From the NCBI RefSeq assembly GCF_003094615.1, contig NZ_QDKO01000009.1, positions 124,001-188,000 of the forward strand: DNA of 64,000 nt, written 5' to 3'. Below, piece by piece: positions 52,134 through 59,683 of this stretch. The DNA is from Caulobacter radicis. GTDB lineage: Bacteria > Pseudomonadota > Alphaproteobacteria > Caulobacterales > Caulobacteraceae. The position numbers and the translations under genes were made by a program. Numbering within the stretch: the first letter of the stretch is position 1; the number at the start of each line of letters is the position of its first letter. The notes under the pieces are model-generated. The model was not told the DNA's origin and made no database searches. It was given only the letters and a program-made list of their open reading frames with translations.

Positions 52134-54131
52134 ATGCCACCTAAACCCAAGACCGCGCCCACGGGTGCCGCTGCGGCCCAAGCGATCGAGACTGGGGTCT
52201 CTCCAACCAAGACCAGGAGACCCTACAAGCGCCAGCCGGTGGTCATGTACCCCGAGCCCCTATCGACCGAGTGGGAAGACCCCGAGGACTTTGCTGAAGC
52301 CTTCCAGCTTCACGTCGCGCGGCACGGCGAGACCGTCTACCGACTGCACAAGGCGATCACCGCCCAGGGCTTCAAGATCGATCCCCAGACCCTCTACACA
52401 TGGAAGCGCGGCGACAAGGAGCCGCGCAGCGCCACGGGCCTTCGCGTGCTCAAGGCGATCGAGCGGCGCTATCGCCTGCCTGATGGCTACTTCTCTTCGA
52501 AGCTCGCTCACCCCGGCCGGATGATCACCGGCGGCGGACTGGAAAAGCTCTCCTTGGTCGAGCGCCGGCGCCTGGCCGGGCACCTGCCCGATGACTTCGA
52601 CCTTCTCCCCAGGGCCAAGCGGGCGGAGATCCTGGCCTGGGTGCGTACGGTGATTATCTCCGGCGCCACCGACTATCGGCGCTACCACGCCAATGCGGTG
52701 CTCCATCGCTTCTCGTTCCGGTTCTCCGAGGGCGCCTTGCCCCTGCCGTTCCCCAAGCCCCGGCCGCTTGAGGAGCGTTTGGCCGACGAGGGTGCGCCCG
52801 AGGTTGGCAGGCCCGTGCAGACCGAGCGGGCGCCGATCATCCTCGATACCGAGGCCAGGGACCTGCGGCTCTTCAAGACCGCGACCCTGACGACCGGCGG
52901 CCGTGGCCGTAACGGCGTCTGGAACGACGAGACCGCCAACCAGAAGATGGAGCACCTGGGGCTCCTCTTCGGAGCGCTGGCGGCCTGTCCCGAGGGCGAG
53001 GTTCGCGGGTATGGCGCGCCTGTCCGCTGCATGACCTTCGCAGTCCTGCTCTTCCCGGCTGTGTGGGATTGGTATCTGCGCTGGCGAGAGATCAAGCGCG
53101 GGTTCTTCACAAGGTGGGAAAGCGAAATGCTCACCGTCGTCGCCGGCCTCACGCGCCAGGGCACAGGGTGGCTTCGCCAGTCGCCGCATCTGGCCGGCTA
53201 TCTTCGGCCCATCGCAGGCCTCATCACGCCGGCCGACATCGTGGCGGCGACCCAGGATTGGGAAGGCGTCTGCGAGAAGATCCACCGGCACGCCATCGTC
53301 AGGGCCAAGGAGGTCGATCGGGTCGCCCGGGTGCATCGCGACCCGTTCGAGCCGATCCTGACCATCCTGGAGGCCGACAGCCCACTAGGGGAGTATCGCA
53401 AGATCGCCGAGGAGGTGCGCCGACGCCGGCCCGATCGCCGCCGCTTCCCCGTCGCGGCCGCCGAGGCGACGCGGGGATATCTGATGATCCGCATGGGCCT
53501 GCATCTAGGGCTTCGGCAAAAGAACCTGCGCCAGCTCCTCGTCACGCCCCGTGGCCGCAGCCCAACGCCAGAGCGCCAGCTAGAGGCCCTCAAGCGGGGC
53601 GAACTGCGATGGAGCGACCGAGACGGCGGCTGGGAGGTCTTCGTGCCCGCCGTGGCCTTCAAGAACGCCGGATCGACCTTTTTCAGGAAGAGCCCGCTGC
53701 GCCTGATCCTGCCGGACCTGTCGGGCCTCTACGACGAGATAGACGTCTGGCTGCGGCTGGACCGGAAGGCCTTGCTGAAGGCCCAGCCCGATCCGCGAAC
53801 CTTCTTCGTCAAGACGGTGAAGAACAAGAGCAACAGCGGCGCCTACGAGCAGCACAAGTTCTATGAGGCTTGGCGCTCCATCATTCAGCGCTACGGCATC
53901 TACAACCCCTACACTGGCAAAGGCGCGATCGAGGGGCTATTGCCGCACGGGTCGCACAATGTGCGCGACGTGCTGGCTACCCACGTCCTCAAGCAGACCG
54001 GCTCCTACGAGCAGGCCAGCTACGCCATCCAGGACACGCCCGACACCATAGCCGAGCACTACGGCCGGTTCCTGCCGCAGGATAAGGCCGCCCTCGTGGC
54101 GCAGGTGCTCAATCAGGTTTGGGGGAGCTGA
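52134..54131 (+). CDS. Tyrosine recombinase-like protein, right copy
   Basis: 665 residues, colinear with the left copy at 26215-28212 and differing by roughly 28 substitutions by my reading, about half of them in the first 95 residues. The catalytic set is unchanged ('LGLRQKN', 'FKNAG', 'HNVRD', 'IAEHYGRF'). Changes around the N-terminal HTH-like region could alter DNA recognition. Both copies look functional, which is unusual for a simple decayed duplication. Confidence 0.8.
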   Translation: MPPKPKTAPTGAAAAQAIETGVSPTKTRRPYKRQPVVMYPEPLSTEWEDPEDFAEAFQLHVARHGETVYRLHKAITAQGFKIDPQTLYTWKRGDKEPRSATGLRVLKAIERRYRLPDGYFSSKLAHPGRMITGGGLEKLSLVERRRLAGHLPDDFDLLPRAKRAEILAWVRTVIISGATDYRRYHANAVLHRFSFRFSEGALPLPFPKPRPLEERLADEGAPEVGRPVQTERAPIILDTEARDLRLFKTATLTTGGRGRNGVWNDETANQKMEHLGLLFGALAACPEGEVRGYGAPVRCMTFAVLLFPAVWDWYLRWREIKRGFFTRWESEMLTVVAGLTRQGTGWLRQSPHLAGYLRPIAGLITPADIVAATQDWEGVCEKIHRHAIVRAKEVDRVARVHRDPFEPILTILEADSPLGEYRKIAEEVRRRRPDRRRFPVAAAEATRGYLMIRMGLHLGLRQKNLRQLLVTPRGRSPTPERQLEALKRGELRWSDRDGGWEVFVPAVAFKNAGSTFFRKSPLRLILPDLSGLYDEIDVWLRLDRKALLKAQPDPRTFFVKTVKNKSNSGAYEQHKFYEAWRSIIQRYGIYNPYTGKGAIEGLLPHGSHNVRDVLATHVLKQTGSYEQASYAIQDTPDTIAEHYGRFLPQDKAALVAQVLNQVWGS

Positions 54132-54239
54132 GGTCGAGCCGCCGGCCTTCACTAGCCGGAATTGGGCCTAGCTGACTGCAAGGCTAAGGCTGCTCCACCG
54201 ACGGCCAAGGCGCAAACCAAGCAAGCATGATGAAATGGA

Positions 54240-54261
54240 GGGCGGCCCTACTGGGCCGCCC
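54240..54261. terminator. Hairpin terminator, right module
   Basis: GGGCGGCCC and GGGCCGCCC with a four-base loop lie between the convergent recombinase and exported-protein genes. It is a copy of 26084-26105. Confidence 0.85.
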
Positions 54262-54331
54262 AAATCAACTTCAGGACCCAAGAAACGGGAGGCATCGCCG
54301 TTGGCGCATAGTCGCGTAGCGGGATCGACGA

Positions 54332-54646
54332 TCAGTTTCCGCGCCGATACGCATCAACCTCAGCCTTGCTGACATCAGATGGATAGCACATGGGAGCGTA
54401 GCCGCCGCCACGGCTGTAGGCGCTACGGCCACCGCACGAGCTACCATTCCGAGCGGTGTTGTAGGGGCAGGCGCAGCTTCCCGGGTAGTTGGCGATCGAT
54501 TGTTGGATGATCGCCTTCTTGATCTGCGCATCTGAAAGCTTTGGTGCAGCGGTTGCGCCAGCGGGGATCATCGCGACGAGAGCTGTCGCAATCAGGAACG
54601 TTCTGAGCAAAGTGACATCCTCAATGGTGAAGCTAAGCTTGACCAT
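54332..54646 (-). CDS. Small exported Cys-rich protein, right copy
   Basis: 104 residues, identical in sequence to the protein at 25699-26013, including the signal peptide and all cysteines. The complete identity contrasts with the diverged neighbours and suggests either strong constraint or recent local gene conversion. Confidence 0.75.
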   Translation of the reverse strand: MVKLSFTIEDVTLLRTFLIATALVAMIPAGATAAPKLSDAQIKKAIIQQSIANYPGSCACPYNTARNGSSCGGRSAYSRGGGYAPMCYPSDVSKAEVDAYRRGN

Positions 54647-54835
54647 TGCAACTCGGCTGGTCGGAGTTTGTGCGGAATGTCACATGACGGGTGCTGAGCA
54701 CGTGTGGGAAGGTGCACGCTCGCACTGCGTCCCGGGGTGGCTAGTGGACGCAAGGCGGGCGAGCCTGATGGCCGTCAGGCCCATCGGAGCAGGCAATTCC
54801 TCACGGCCGAAAGCAAGCAGCAAGCGGCTTAACCG

Positions 54836-55078
54836 CTAAGCCTTGAGGCGGACACCCGGGCCGCCTGGCTTTGTCTCTCCGGCTTCCATGAAGACGACGC
54901 CGGCCCCCTCCAAGGCGCGCCGAACAGCTTCGACGTTACCGGCCGTGCTGCGACCAGGACCAAGAGGACCTTCCATGCGGCGGATGGTCGGCATGGACAG
55001 ACCCGACGCCTCGGCTAGCTGCGGCTGACTCCAATCGACTAACGCTCGCGCAGCCTTGATCTGCTCTGCAGTAAGCAC
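54836..55078 (-). CDS. Small XRE-family regulator, right copy
   Basis: 80 residues, paralogue of 25233-25478. The recognition helix reads 'GLSMPTIRRMEG', against 'KLSLPTISRMEG' on the left, and the C-terminus has 'VFMEAGETKPGG'. The upstream region lacks the 13-base repeats of the left copy and instead has a palindromic GATCTTATGAGATC (about 55096-55109). This suggests that each regulator uses its own operator. Confidence 0.87.
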   Translation of the reverse strand: MLTAEQIKAARALVDWSQPQLAEASGLSMPTIRRMEGPLGPGRSTAGNVEAVRRALEGAGVVFMEAGETKPGGPGVRLKA

Positions 55079-55174
55079 AAATTGTCACTTTCTGATCTTA
55101 TGAGATCGTTTTGTGTTGATCTCGGCGCGCCGCTGTGATATGAAAATGATAATCGCACTTTTAGGATTCTGACC

Positions 55175-55744
55175 ATGGGCTCGCGTCGAAAGACGGGCGG
55201 CGACCGTGCGCGCCTGCCTGATCTCACCAGACGATCCGTGATGGGCGCGGCGGCGGCCGCACCTGTGGCCGTCGGCGGCGGCGCTCCCGCCTTGCTCCCC
55301 GCCGACAGCGCTCTGACCCGCTTGGGGACCTTCGTCGCCCTCGACCTTCGTATCTGCCGGCTCGTGAACCGCTGGGCCGATCTGGAGAGCGACGTCTTCG
55401 ATAACCACAACTGGCTCAATCTCACCGAGGAGCAGCAGCTCGCGTTGCCGCAGGGCCAGGAAATGGCTCGCATAGACGCCATGCTCCCGGACCTCTTTCG
55501 CCAGCGGCATGAGCTCACCGAGGCCTTGCCCAAGGTTGCCGCTGCCACCCCAACAGAGATCGCCGCCAAGGTGGCCGCAGCGGCCCGGCTGGTCGACCCC
55601 GAGGACAATGAGCCGGCGCACCTGGTCCTGGCCGGCGCCGTCCGTGATCTCGCCGCCATGCGCTGCCCGGACTGCAATCGTCCCCTCGTGTTGGAGGGCT
55701 GGATTGAATGGTCGGTGCGGGCCGGTAGGGACGGAAGTGCATGA
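55175..55744 (+). CDS. Hypothetical protein with Tat-like leader, right copy
   Basis: 189 residues, paralogue of 24570-25139 with about twenty substitutions, mostly in the signal region ('MGAAAAAPVAVGGGAPALLP'). The C-terminal 'CPDC' and 'WIEWSVRAGRDG' are conserved. It is divergent from the right XRE gene. Function unknown. Confidence 0.8.
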   Translation: MGSRRKTGGDRARLPDLTRRSVMGAAAAAPVAVGGGAPALLPADSALTRLGTFVALDLRICRLVNRWADLESDVFDNHNWLNLTEEQQLALPQGQEMARIDAMLPDLFRQRHELTEALPKVAAATPTEIAAKVAAAARLVDPEDNEPAHLVLAGAVRDLAAMRCPDCNRPLVLEGWIEWSVRAGRDGSA

Positions 55745-55793
55745 ACTAGCGGATGTGCATCCGTTCAGCCGCTGACCTGAGGAAGGGTCTCTA

Positions 55794-56249
55794 ATGCCGC
55801 TCTCGGTGTATCTGACGTCGCGCAAATGGCCCCAAAGGGTCGGAGCTGCGGTCAATCGCGCTCTAAGGGCGATTGAGGCAGTTCTGACTGGCGCGAAAAC
55901 TAAGCGCCCACATCGCTTGGAGCGAACGGTGATGGGCTCGGCATTTCCGACCGACTACAGGCTTGTGCATTCGTCCGCGCCGTCTCGCCGGGCCTTTCGG
56001 CAGAGTATGGTTGTTGATGGTAATCGAACGACTGAGGCTGCTCGCACGAGAAAACTACCTCAGAAAATTCATCGTAGTTTTCTGACGCCGAAGCAGTTGG
56101 AGAAAATACTCAAGGGTGCGCGGGCAGGGGGCTTTGAGCCAACCGAAATTGTATTGGGGGCCCGAGGCGAGGTCCGTCTACTGCTAGATCGTGACAAAGG
56201 CGTGCTTGTTGGACTTGCGACGAACGACTTCGATCTAGAATTCGGATGA
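55794..56249 (+). CDS. Small protein upstream of integrase
   Basis: 151 residues from the ATG at 55794, which has AGGAAGGG seven bases upstream; a shorter form from ATG 56007 is possible. The C-terminal 55 residues ('LTPKQLEKILKGARAGGFEP') resemble the short proteins often encoded directly before phage-type integrases in Alphaproteobacteria. The stop overlaps the integrase start (ATGA), so the two are translationally coupled. It may regulate integration or excision. The N-terminal part is unassigned. Confidence 0.7.
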   Translation: MPLSVYLTSRKWPQRVGAAVNRALRAIEAVLTGAKTKRPHRLERTVMGSAFPTDYRLVHSSAPSRRAFRQSMVVDGNRTTEAARTRKLPQKIHRSFLTPKQLEKILKGARAGGFEPTEIVLGARGEVRLLLDRDKGVLVGLATNDFDLEFG

Positions 56250-57274
56250 AGAAGCGCCCGCCATATGTCAGCAAGTATGCTGATCGTCACGGCAAGGTCC
56301 GTTGGCGATTTCGTAAGAGAGGGCACGACGAAACCCAGACGACAGCGGTCTACGATACTCCCGGCTGGTGGTCTTGGTATTTTGCGGCCCTCAAGGGGCA
56401 ATCGCGCCAGATTGGCAGCGATCGCACGAGCCCAGGGACATTCAATTCCCTGATCGTCGCTTACTATCAGTCATCCGGCTGGAAGCTCCTCCGACCAGCC
56501 ACGCAGACGGCCTACAGAGGCGAGATCGAGCGATTTCGGAGCGCTCACGGCGCCAAGCGGGTCAATGACCTTAAGAGCTCTCACATAGCGCGGATGATGG
56601 ATCTCAAGGCTGACCAACCGGCGGCAGCGAACAACCTATTGCGCGTACTTCGGGTTCTCATGAGCTTCGCGCAATCGAGGGGGTGGCGGTCAGACAATCC
56701 GGCCGATAGCGTGAAGAAGCTGATCTATCGTTCCGATGGCTTTCACAGTTGGACAGATGGCGAGATCGCTCAATTTGAGAAGCGATGGCCGGTCGGAACA
56801 CGAGAGCGCTTAGCTTTTGATCTGCTGCTCTACACAGGGCAGCGGAGTGCAGATGTTCGCACCATGACGCGTAGCCAGGTTGGGGGCAGCATAATCCGGC
56901 TGAAGCAGCAGAAGACTGACGAACGGTTGGAAATCCCGATACACCCTGCGCTCAGTGCGTCGCTTGATCGTTGTGGCGGCATCCATCCGAGTCTGATCAC
57001 CACGCAGTATGGGGAGCCCTTTAGCGCGAAGGGCTTCGGGAACTGGATTTCCGCTGCGGCTGAGCGTGCCGGTCTACCCGCAGGCTGTAGCGCGCATGGC
57101 CTTCGGAAGGCAGCTGCGCGTCGCCTTGCTGAGGCAGGCTGCACACCTCACCAGATTGCAGCGATAACTGGCCACAAGTCGCTAAAGGAGATCGAACGAT
57201 ACACGCGCGCAGTGGATCAGCGGATGAGCGCAGAGGCGGCGATGCGGAAGGTTCAGGAAGCCCGAAATGTCTAA
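56246..57274 (+). CDS. Tyrosine integrase of the tRNA-Arg island
   Basis: 342 residues. An SAM-like core-binding domain (about 65-150) precedes the catalytic domain with Arg in 'LLYTGQRSADV', 'AHGLRKAAA' (His-x-x-Arg), 'ITGHKSLKEI' and the nucleophile Tyr in 'IERYTRAVDQ'. All catalytic residues are present. It sits 64 bases from the tRNA-Arg 3' end, the attR position, and should integrate and excise the island at the 17-base core. It is coupled to the small gene upstream. Confidence 0.95.
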   Translation: MKKRPPYVSKYADRHGKVRWRFRKRGHDETQTTAVYDTPGWWSWYFAALKGQSRQIGSDRTSPGTFNSLIVAYYQSSGWKLLRPATQTAYRGEIERFRSAHGAKRVNDLKSSHIARMMDLKADQPAAANNLLRVLRVLMSFAQSRGWRSDNPADSVKKLIYRSDGFHSWTDGEIAQFEKRWPVGTRERLAFDLLLYTGQRSADVRTMTRSQVGGSIIRLKQQKTDERLEIPIHPALSASLDRCGGIHPSLITTQYGEPFSAKGFGNWISAAAERAGLPAGCSAHGLRKAAARRLAEAGCTPHQIAAITGHKSLKEIERYTRAVDQRMSAEAAMRKVQEARNV

Positions 57275-57337
57275 CCGCCCACGCGAGTTAGACAAAAAAT
57301 CGATCAACCATTTGAGAAATATGAAGGATTTTCCGCG

Positions 57338-57354
57338 CATGGCGGCCCGGGAGG
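57338..57354. repeat. Right attachment site in tRNA-Arg 3' end
   Basis: CATGGCGGCCCGGGAGG covers the CCA end and acceptor strand of the tRNA and is identical to 22168-22184. The tRNA is kept intact by the integration. Confidence 0.85.
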
Positions 57355-57416
57355 GACTCGAACCCCCGACCTTCGCTTTAGGAAAGCGCTGCTCTATCCT
57401 GCTGAGCTACCGGGCC
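57340..57416 (-). tRNA. tRNA-Arg (anticodon CCU)
   Basis: A complete 77-base cloverleaf on the minus strand. The acceptor GGCCCGG pairs with CCGGGCC, followed by G73 and an encoded CCA; T8-A9, a D-stem GCTC/GAGC, anticodon loop TTCCTAA with CCT, and the T-loop TTCGAGT are all present. One G-A mismatch lies at the top of the anticodon stem. Its 3' end is the integration site of the island. Confidence 0.95.
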
Positions 57417-57690
57417 GCGTGCGCGGCGGAGAGGGTGCATAGCGCATGTTGCGCCGGGTGCGAAGCCTGAGCGTCGCGGCGGCGCGGCGGATTGTCGCAA
57501 GGGCGTGGGGCGGAAACATCGCACGGCGCCGCTTCAAAGCCTTGATCTCGTTCGACTGTGGGTCGTCTGGAAGACTCTGTTAACCTTCCCGGCAACCGTG
57601 AGTAGATGCGTGCGTCGTCACGCCTCTTGTTGTTGTCCCCCCGGCGCGTGTTAGGCTCGCGTCCCAGTGGATCCGCGAGCGTCCTTTCGT

Positions 57691-58842
57691 ATGTTGGATA
57701 TGGCCGAGCACGACCTGTCGGACGGCGAAGACGATTCAGCCCTCCTGACTCTGGTCGAAACGATCGAGGAGCTCTCGGCGACCCGGACCATCGACGAGGT
57801 GGCCGCGGTGGTCCGCTCTTCTGCGCGCCGAATTTCGGGCGCCGACGGCGTGGCCTTCGTGCTGCGCGACAACGACTGCTGCTGGTACCTGGACGAGGAC
57901 GCGATCGGCCCGCTGTGGAAGGGCAAGCGCTTCCCGCTGACCGCCTGCATCTCGGGCTGGTCGATGCTGAACCGCCAGACGGTGGTGATCCCCGACATCT
58001 ACCAGGACGACCGAATCCCGCACGACGCCTACCGGCCGACCTTCGTCAAAAGCCTGGTGATGACGCCGGTGCGCACCCGCGACCCGATCGCGGCCCTGGG
58101 CGCCTACTGGGCCAAGGAGCACACGCCGCCGCCGGAGATCGTGGCCAAGCTGCAGGTGATGGCCCGCGCCACCGCCGCGGCCCTGGAGAGCGGCCGGCTG
58201 CACGCCTCGCTGAACAAGGAGCTGGAGCGGCGCACCTTCCTGATGCGCGAACTGGACCACCGGGTGAAGAACACCCTGGCCTCGGTGCAGTCTATCGCCA
58301 GCCAGACCCTGCGCACGGCCGCCTCGCCGCAGGCCTTCAACGAGTCGTTCGAGTCGCGCCTGCTGGCCCTGTCGCAGGCCCACGAGCTGCTGACCAAGCA
58401 GGCCTGGGGCAAGGCCCACCTGCGCGAGATCCTGGCCGCGGCCATGCGCCCGTTCGGCGGGCTGGAGGACGGCCGGTTCGTGGTCGAGGGACCGCCGATC
58501 GAGATCACGCCCGAGGCGGCGGTGGCCGTGCACATGACGCTGCACGAACTGATCGTCAACGCCGCCAAGTACGGGGCCCTGTCGGTCCCGACCGGCGCGG
58601 TGTCGGTGGCCTGGCGTATCGAGGGCGAAGGGGGCGCGCATCCCACCTTCGTGCTGGAATGGCGCGAGCGCGGCGGCCCGCCGGTGGCGCCCCCGGAACC
58701 CAAGGACGAAGGCTTCGGCTCGCGGCTGATCCGCCGGGGCCTGTCGCGCGACCTGGGCGGCGCGGCCGTTCTGGACTTCGCGCCCGAAGGCCTGACCTTC
58801 ACCTTCCGCGCGCCTCTCTCGCAAAGGCTGGCGGCGGCATGA
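57691..58842 (+). CDS. GAF-domain HWE-family histidine kinase
   Basis: 383 residues from ATG 57691 (GTG 57667 is an alternative start). Residues about 15-165 form a GAF domain. The HWE dimerisation box follows with phospho-acceptor His190 in 'RELDHRVKNTLA', then 'HELIVNAAKYGALS' (N-box) and 'GFGSRLIRRGL'. There is no transmembrane segment, so it is a cytosolic sensor. It lies directly upstream of a single-domain response regulator and overlaps it by ATGA, so they form a pair. The signal is unknown. Confidence 0.93.
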   Translation: MLDMAEHDLSDGEDDSALLTLVETIEELSATRTIDEVAAVVRSSARRISGADGVAFVLRDNDCCWYLDEDAIGPLWKGKRFPLTACISGWSMLNRQTVVIPDIYQDDRIPHDAYRPTFVKSLVMTPVRTRDPIAALGAYWAKEHTPPPEIVAKLQVMARATAAALESGRLHASLNKELERRTFLMRELDHRVKNTLASVQSIASQTLRTAASPQAFNESFESRLLALSQAHELLTKQAWGKAHLREILAAAMRPFGGLEDGRFVVEGPPIEITPEAAVAVHMTLHELIVNAAKYGALSVPTGAVSVAWRIEGEGGAHPTFVLEWRERGGPPVAPPEPKDEGFGSRLIRRGLSRDLGGAAVLDFAPEGLTFTFRAPLSQRLAAA

Positions 58843-59198
58843 GCGGGCGTCGGATCATGATCGTCGAGGACGAGGCCCTGGTGGCCATGATGGTCGAGGA
58901 CCTGCTGACCGATCTCGGCTGCGAGGTCTCCGGCTCGTTCGGCGCGGTGGGCGAGGCCCTGGCCTATCTGGACGACGGCAAGCCGCCGCTGGACGGGGCG
59001 GTGCTCGACATCAACATCGGCGGCGAGATGGTGTTTCCGGTGGCCGAGGCCCTGCGGGCCAAGGGCGTGCCGTTCGTCTTCGCCACCGGCTACGGGGCCT
59101 TGCCGCGCAAGGGCTTCGAGGACGTGACGGTGCTGTCCAAGCCGATCAACTTCGGCCACCTGCGCGACGCCGTGCACGGGTTCGGCCAGGCGGCCTGA
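58839..59198 (+). CDS. Single-domain response regulator
   Basis: 119 residues, a receiver domain only: 'IMIVEDEALVAMMVED', the phospho-acceptor in 'GAVLDINIGGEMV', 'FATGYGA' and 'LSKPINFGHL'. It has no output domain, so it acts by protein contact, as is common with HWE kinases. The ATG overlaps the kinase stop. Confidence 0.93.
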   Translation: MSGRRIMIVEDEALVAMMVEDLLTDLGCEVSGSFGAVGEALAYLDDGKPPLDGAVLDINIGGEMVFPVAEALRAKGVPFVFATGYGALPRKGFEDVTVLSKPINFGHLRDAVHGFGQAA

Positions 59199-59236
59199 CG
59201 GGCCGTCCTTAAGTAGCCGCGGGCGCTCCGCTCGCG

Positions 59237-59267
59237 TTGACCTCAACCACGGTTGAGGTTCTAGAGG
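59237..59267 (+). promoter_or_regulatory. SoxR-box-like MerR-type promoter
   Basis: TTGACC (59237-59242) and TAGAGG (59262-59267) are separated by 19 bases, the long spacer of MerR-family promoters. The palindrome ACCTCAAC-CACG-GTTGAGGT (59240-59259) fits the SoxR box. It faces the DoxX-like gene. Confidence 0.75.
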
Positions 59268-59320
59268 CTTCGTCGGTCAAGGGGCTCCCACGGGGGAGCC
59301 GTGCATCCGGAGCCGACGCC

Positions 59321-59683
59321 ATGTCCTTTTCCCTGCAACGCCCGCGCTGGGTTCCCGTCCTGGCCTGGCTGCTGGCCGCCTTCTTCGTGTTCGGAGCGGT
59401 CGGCAACCTGCTGGCGCCGCCCGACATCGCCGAAAGCTACCGGCGCTGGGGCTATCCGGACTGGTTCCATGTCGTGACCGGCGTCCTGGAGCTGGCGGCG
59501 GCGGGGCTGCTGGCCTGGCGGCGTGCGCGGCCGGTCGGCGCGGGGCTGGCCGCGACGGTGATGGGGGCGGCGGTGCTGACCGTGCTGCTGCACCGCGACT
59601 GGGGCCACCTGCCGCCGCCGCTGACCGTGCTGGCCCTGTCGGTGCTGGCCGGCTGGGGCGCGCTGCGCAGCGGACGCGCCTAG
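59321..59683 (+). CDS. DoxX-like small membrane protein
   Basis: 120 residues from ATG 59321, with GGAG upstream; the earlier in-frame ATG at 59237 lies inside the promoter. Four hydrophobic segments ('VPVLAWLLAAFFVFGAVGNLL', split by loops, then three more) give a DoxX/DUF4345-like membrane bundle, with 'LAPPDIAESYRRWGYPDWF' in the first loop. A SoxR-type promoter suggests induction by redox-active compounds. The stop overlaps the convergent GH74-like gene by four bases. Confidence 0.82.
   Translation: MSFSLQRPRWVPVLAWLLAAFFVFGAVGNLLAPPDIAESYRRWGYPDWFHVVTGVLELAAAGLLAWRRARPVGAGLAATVMGAAVLTVLLHRDWGHLPPPLTVLALSVLAGWGALRSGRA

Larger units (their letters stand above)
50328..55752. repeat. Right copy of inverted 5.4-kb recombinase-Fic module
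   Basis: The mirror-image counterpart of 24567-30019, with the same five genes. Similarity ends at the Fic stop on the inside and just past the hypothetical gene on the outside. Arms this long in inverted orientation allow homologous inversion of the 20-kb cargo between them. Confidence 0.9.
22168..57354. mobile_element. tRNA-Arg-integrated genomic island with defence cargo (~35 kb)
   Basis: Both ends carry the same 17 bases, CATGGCGGCCCGGGAGG. The right copy is the 3' end of an intact tRNA-Arg(CCT) gene. The left copy is an isolated fragment, after which base composition becomes AT-rich. A tyrosine integrase lies 64 bases inside the right end. Cargo includes a serine recombinase, two inverted copies of a recombinase-Fic module, type I restriction with PrrC, CBASS, a nitrilase-like gene and an ATPase-nuclease-methyltransferase cluster. 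No conjugation genes are visible, so it would need help to transfer between cells. Confidence 0.88.
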
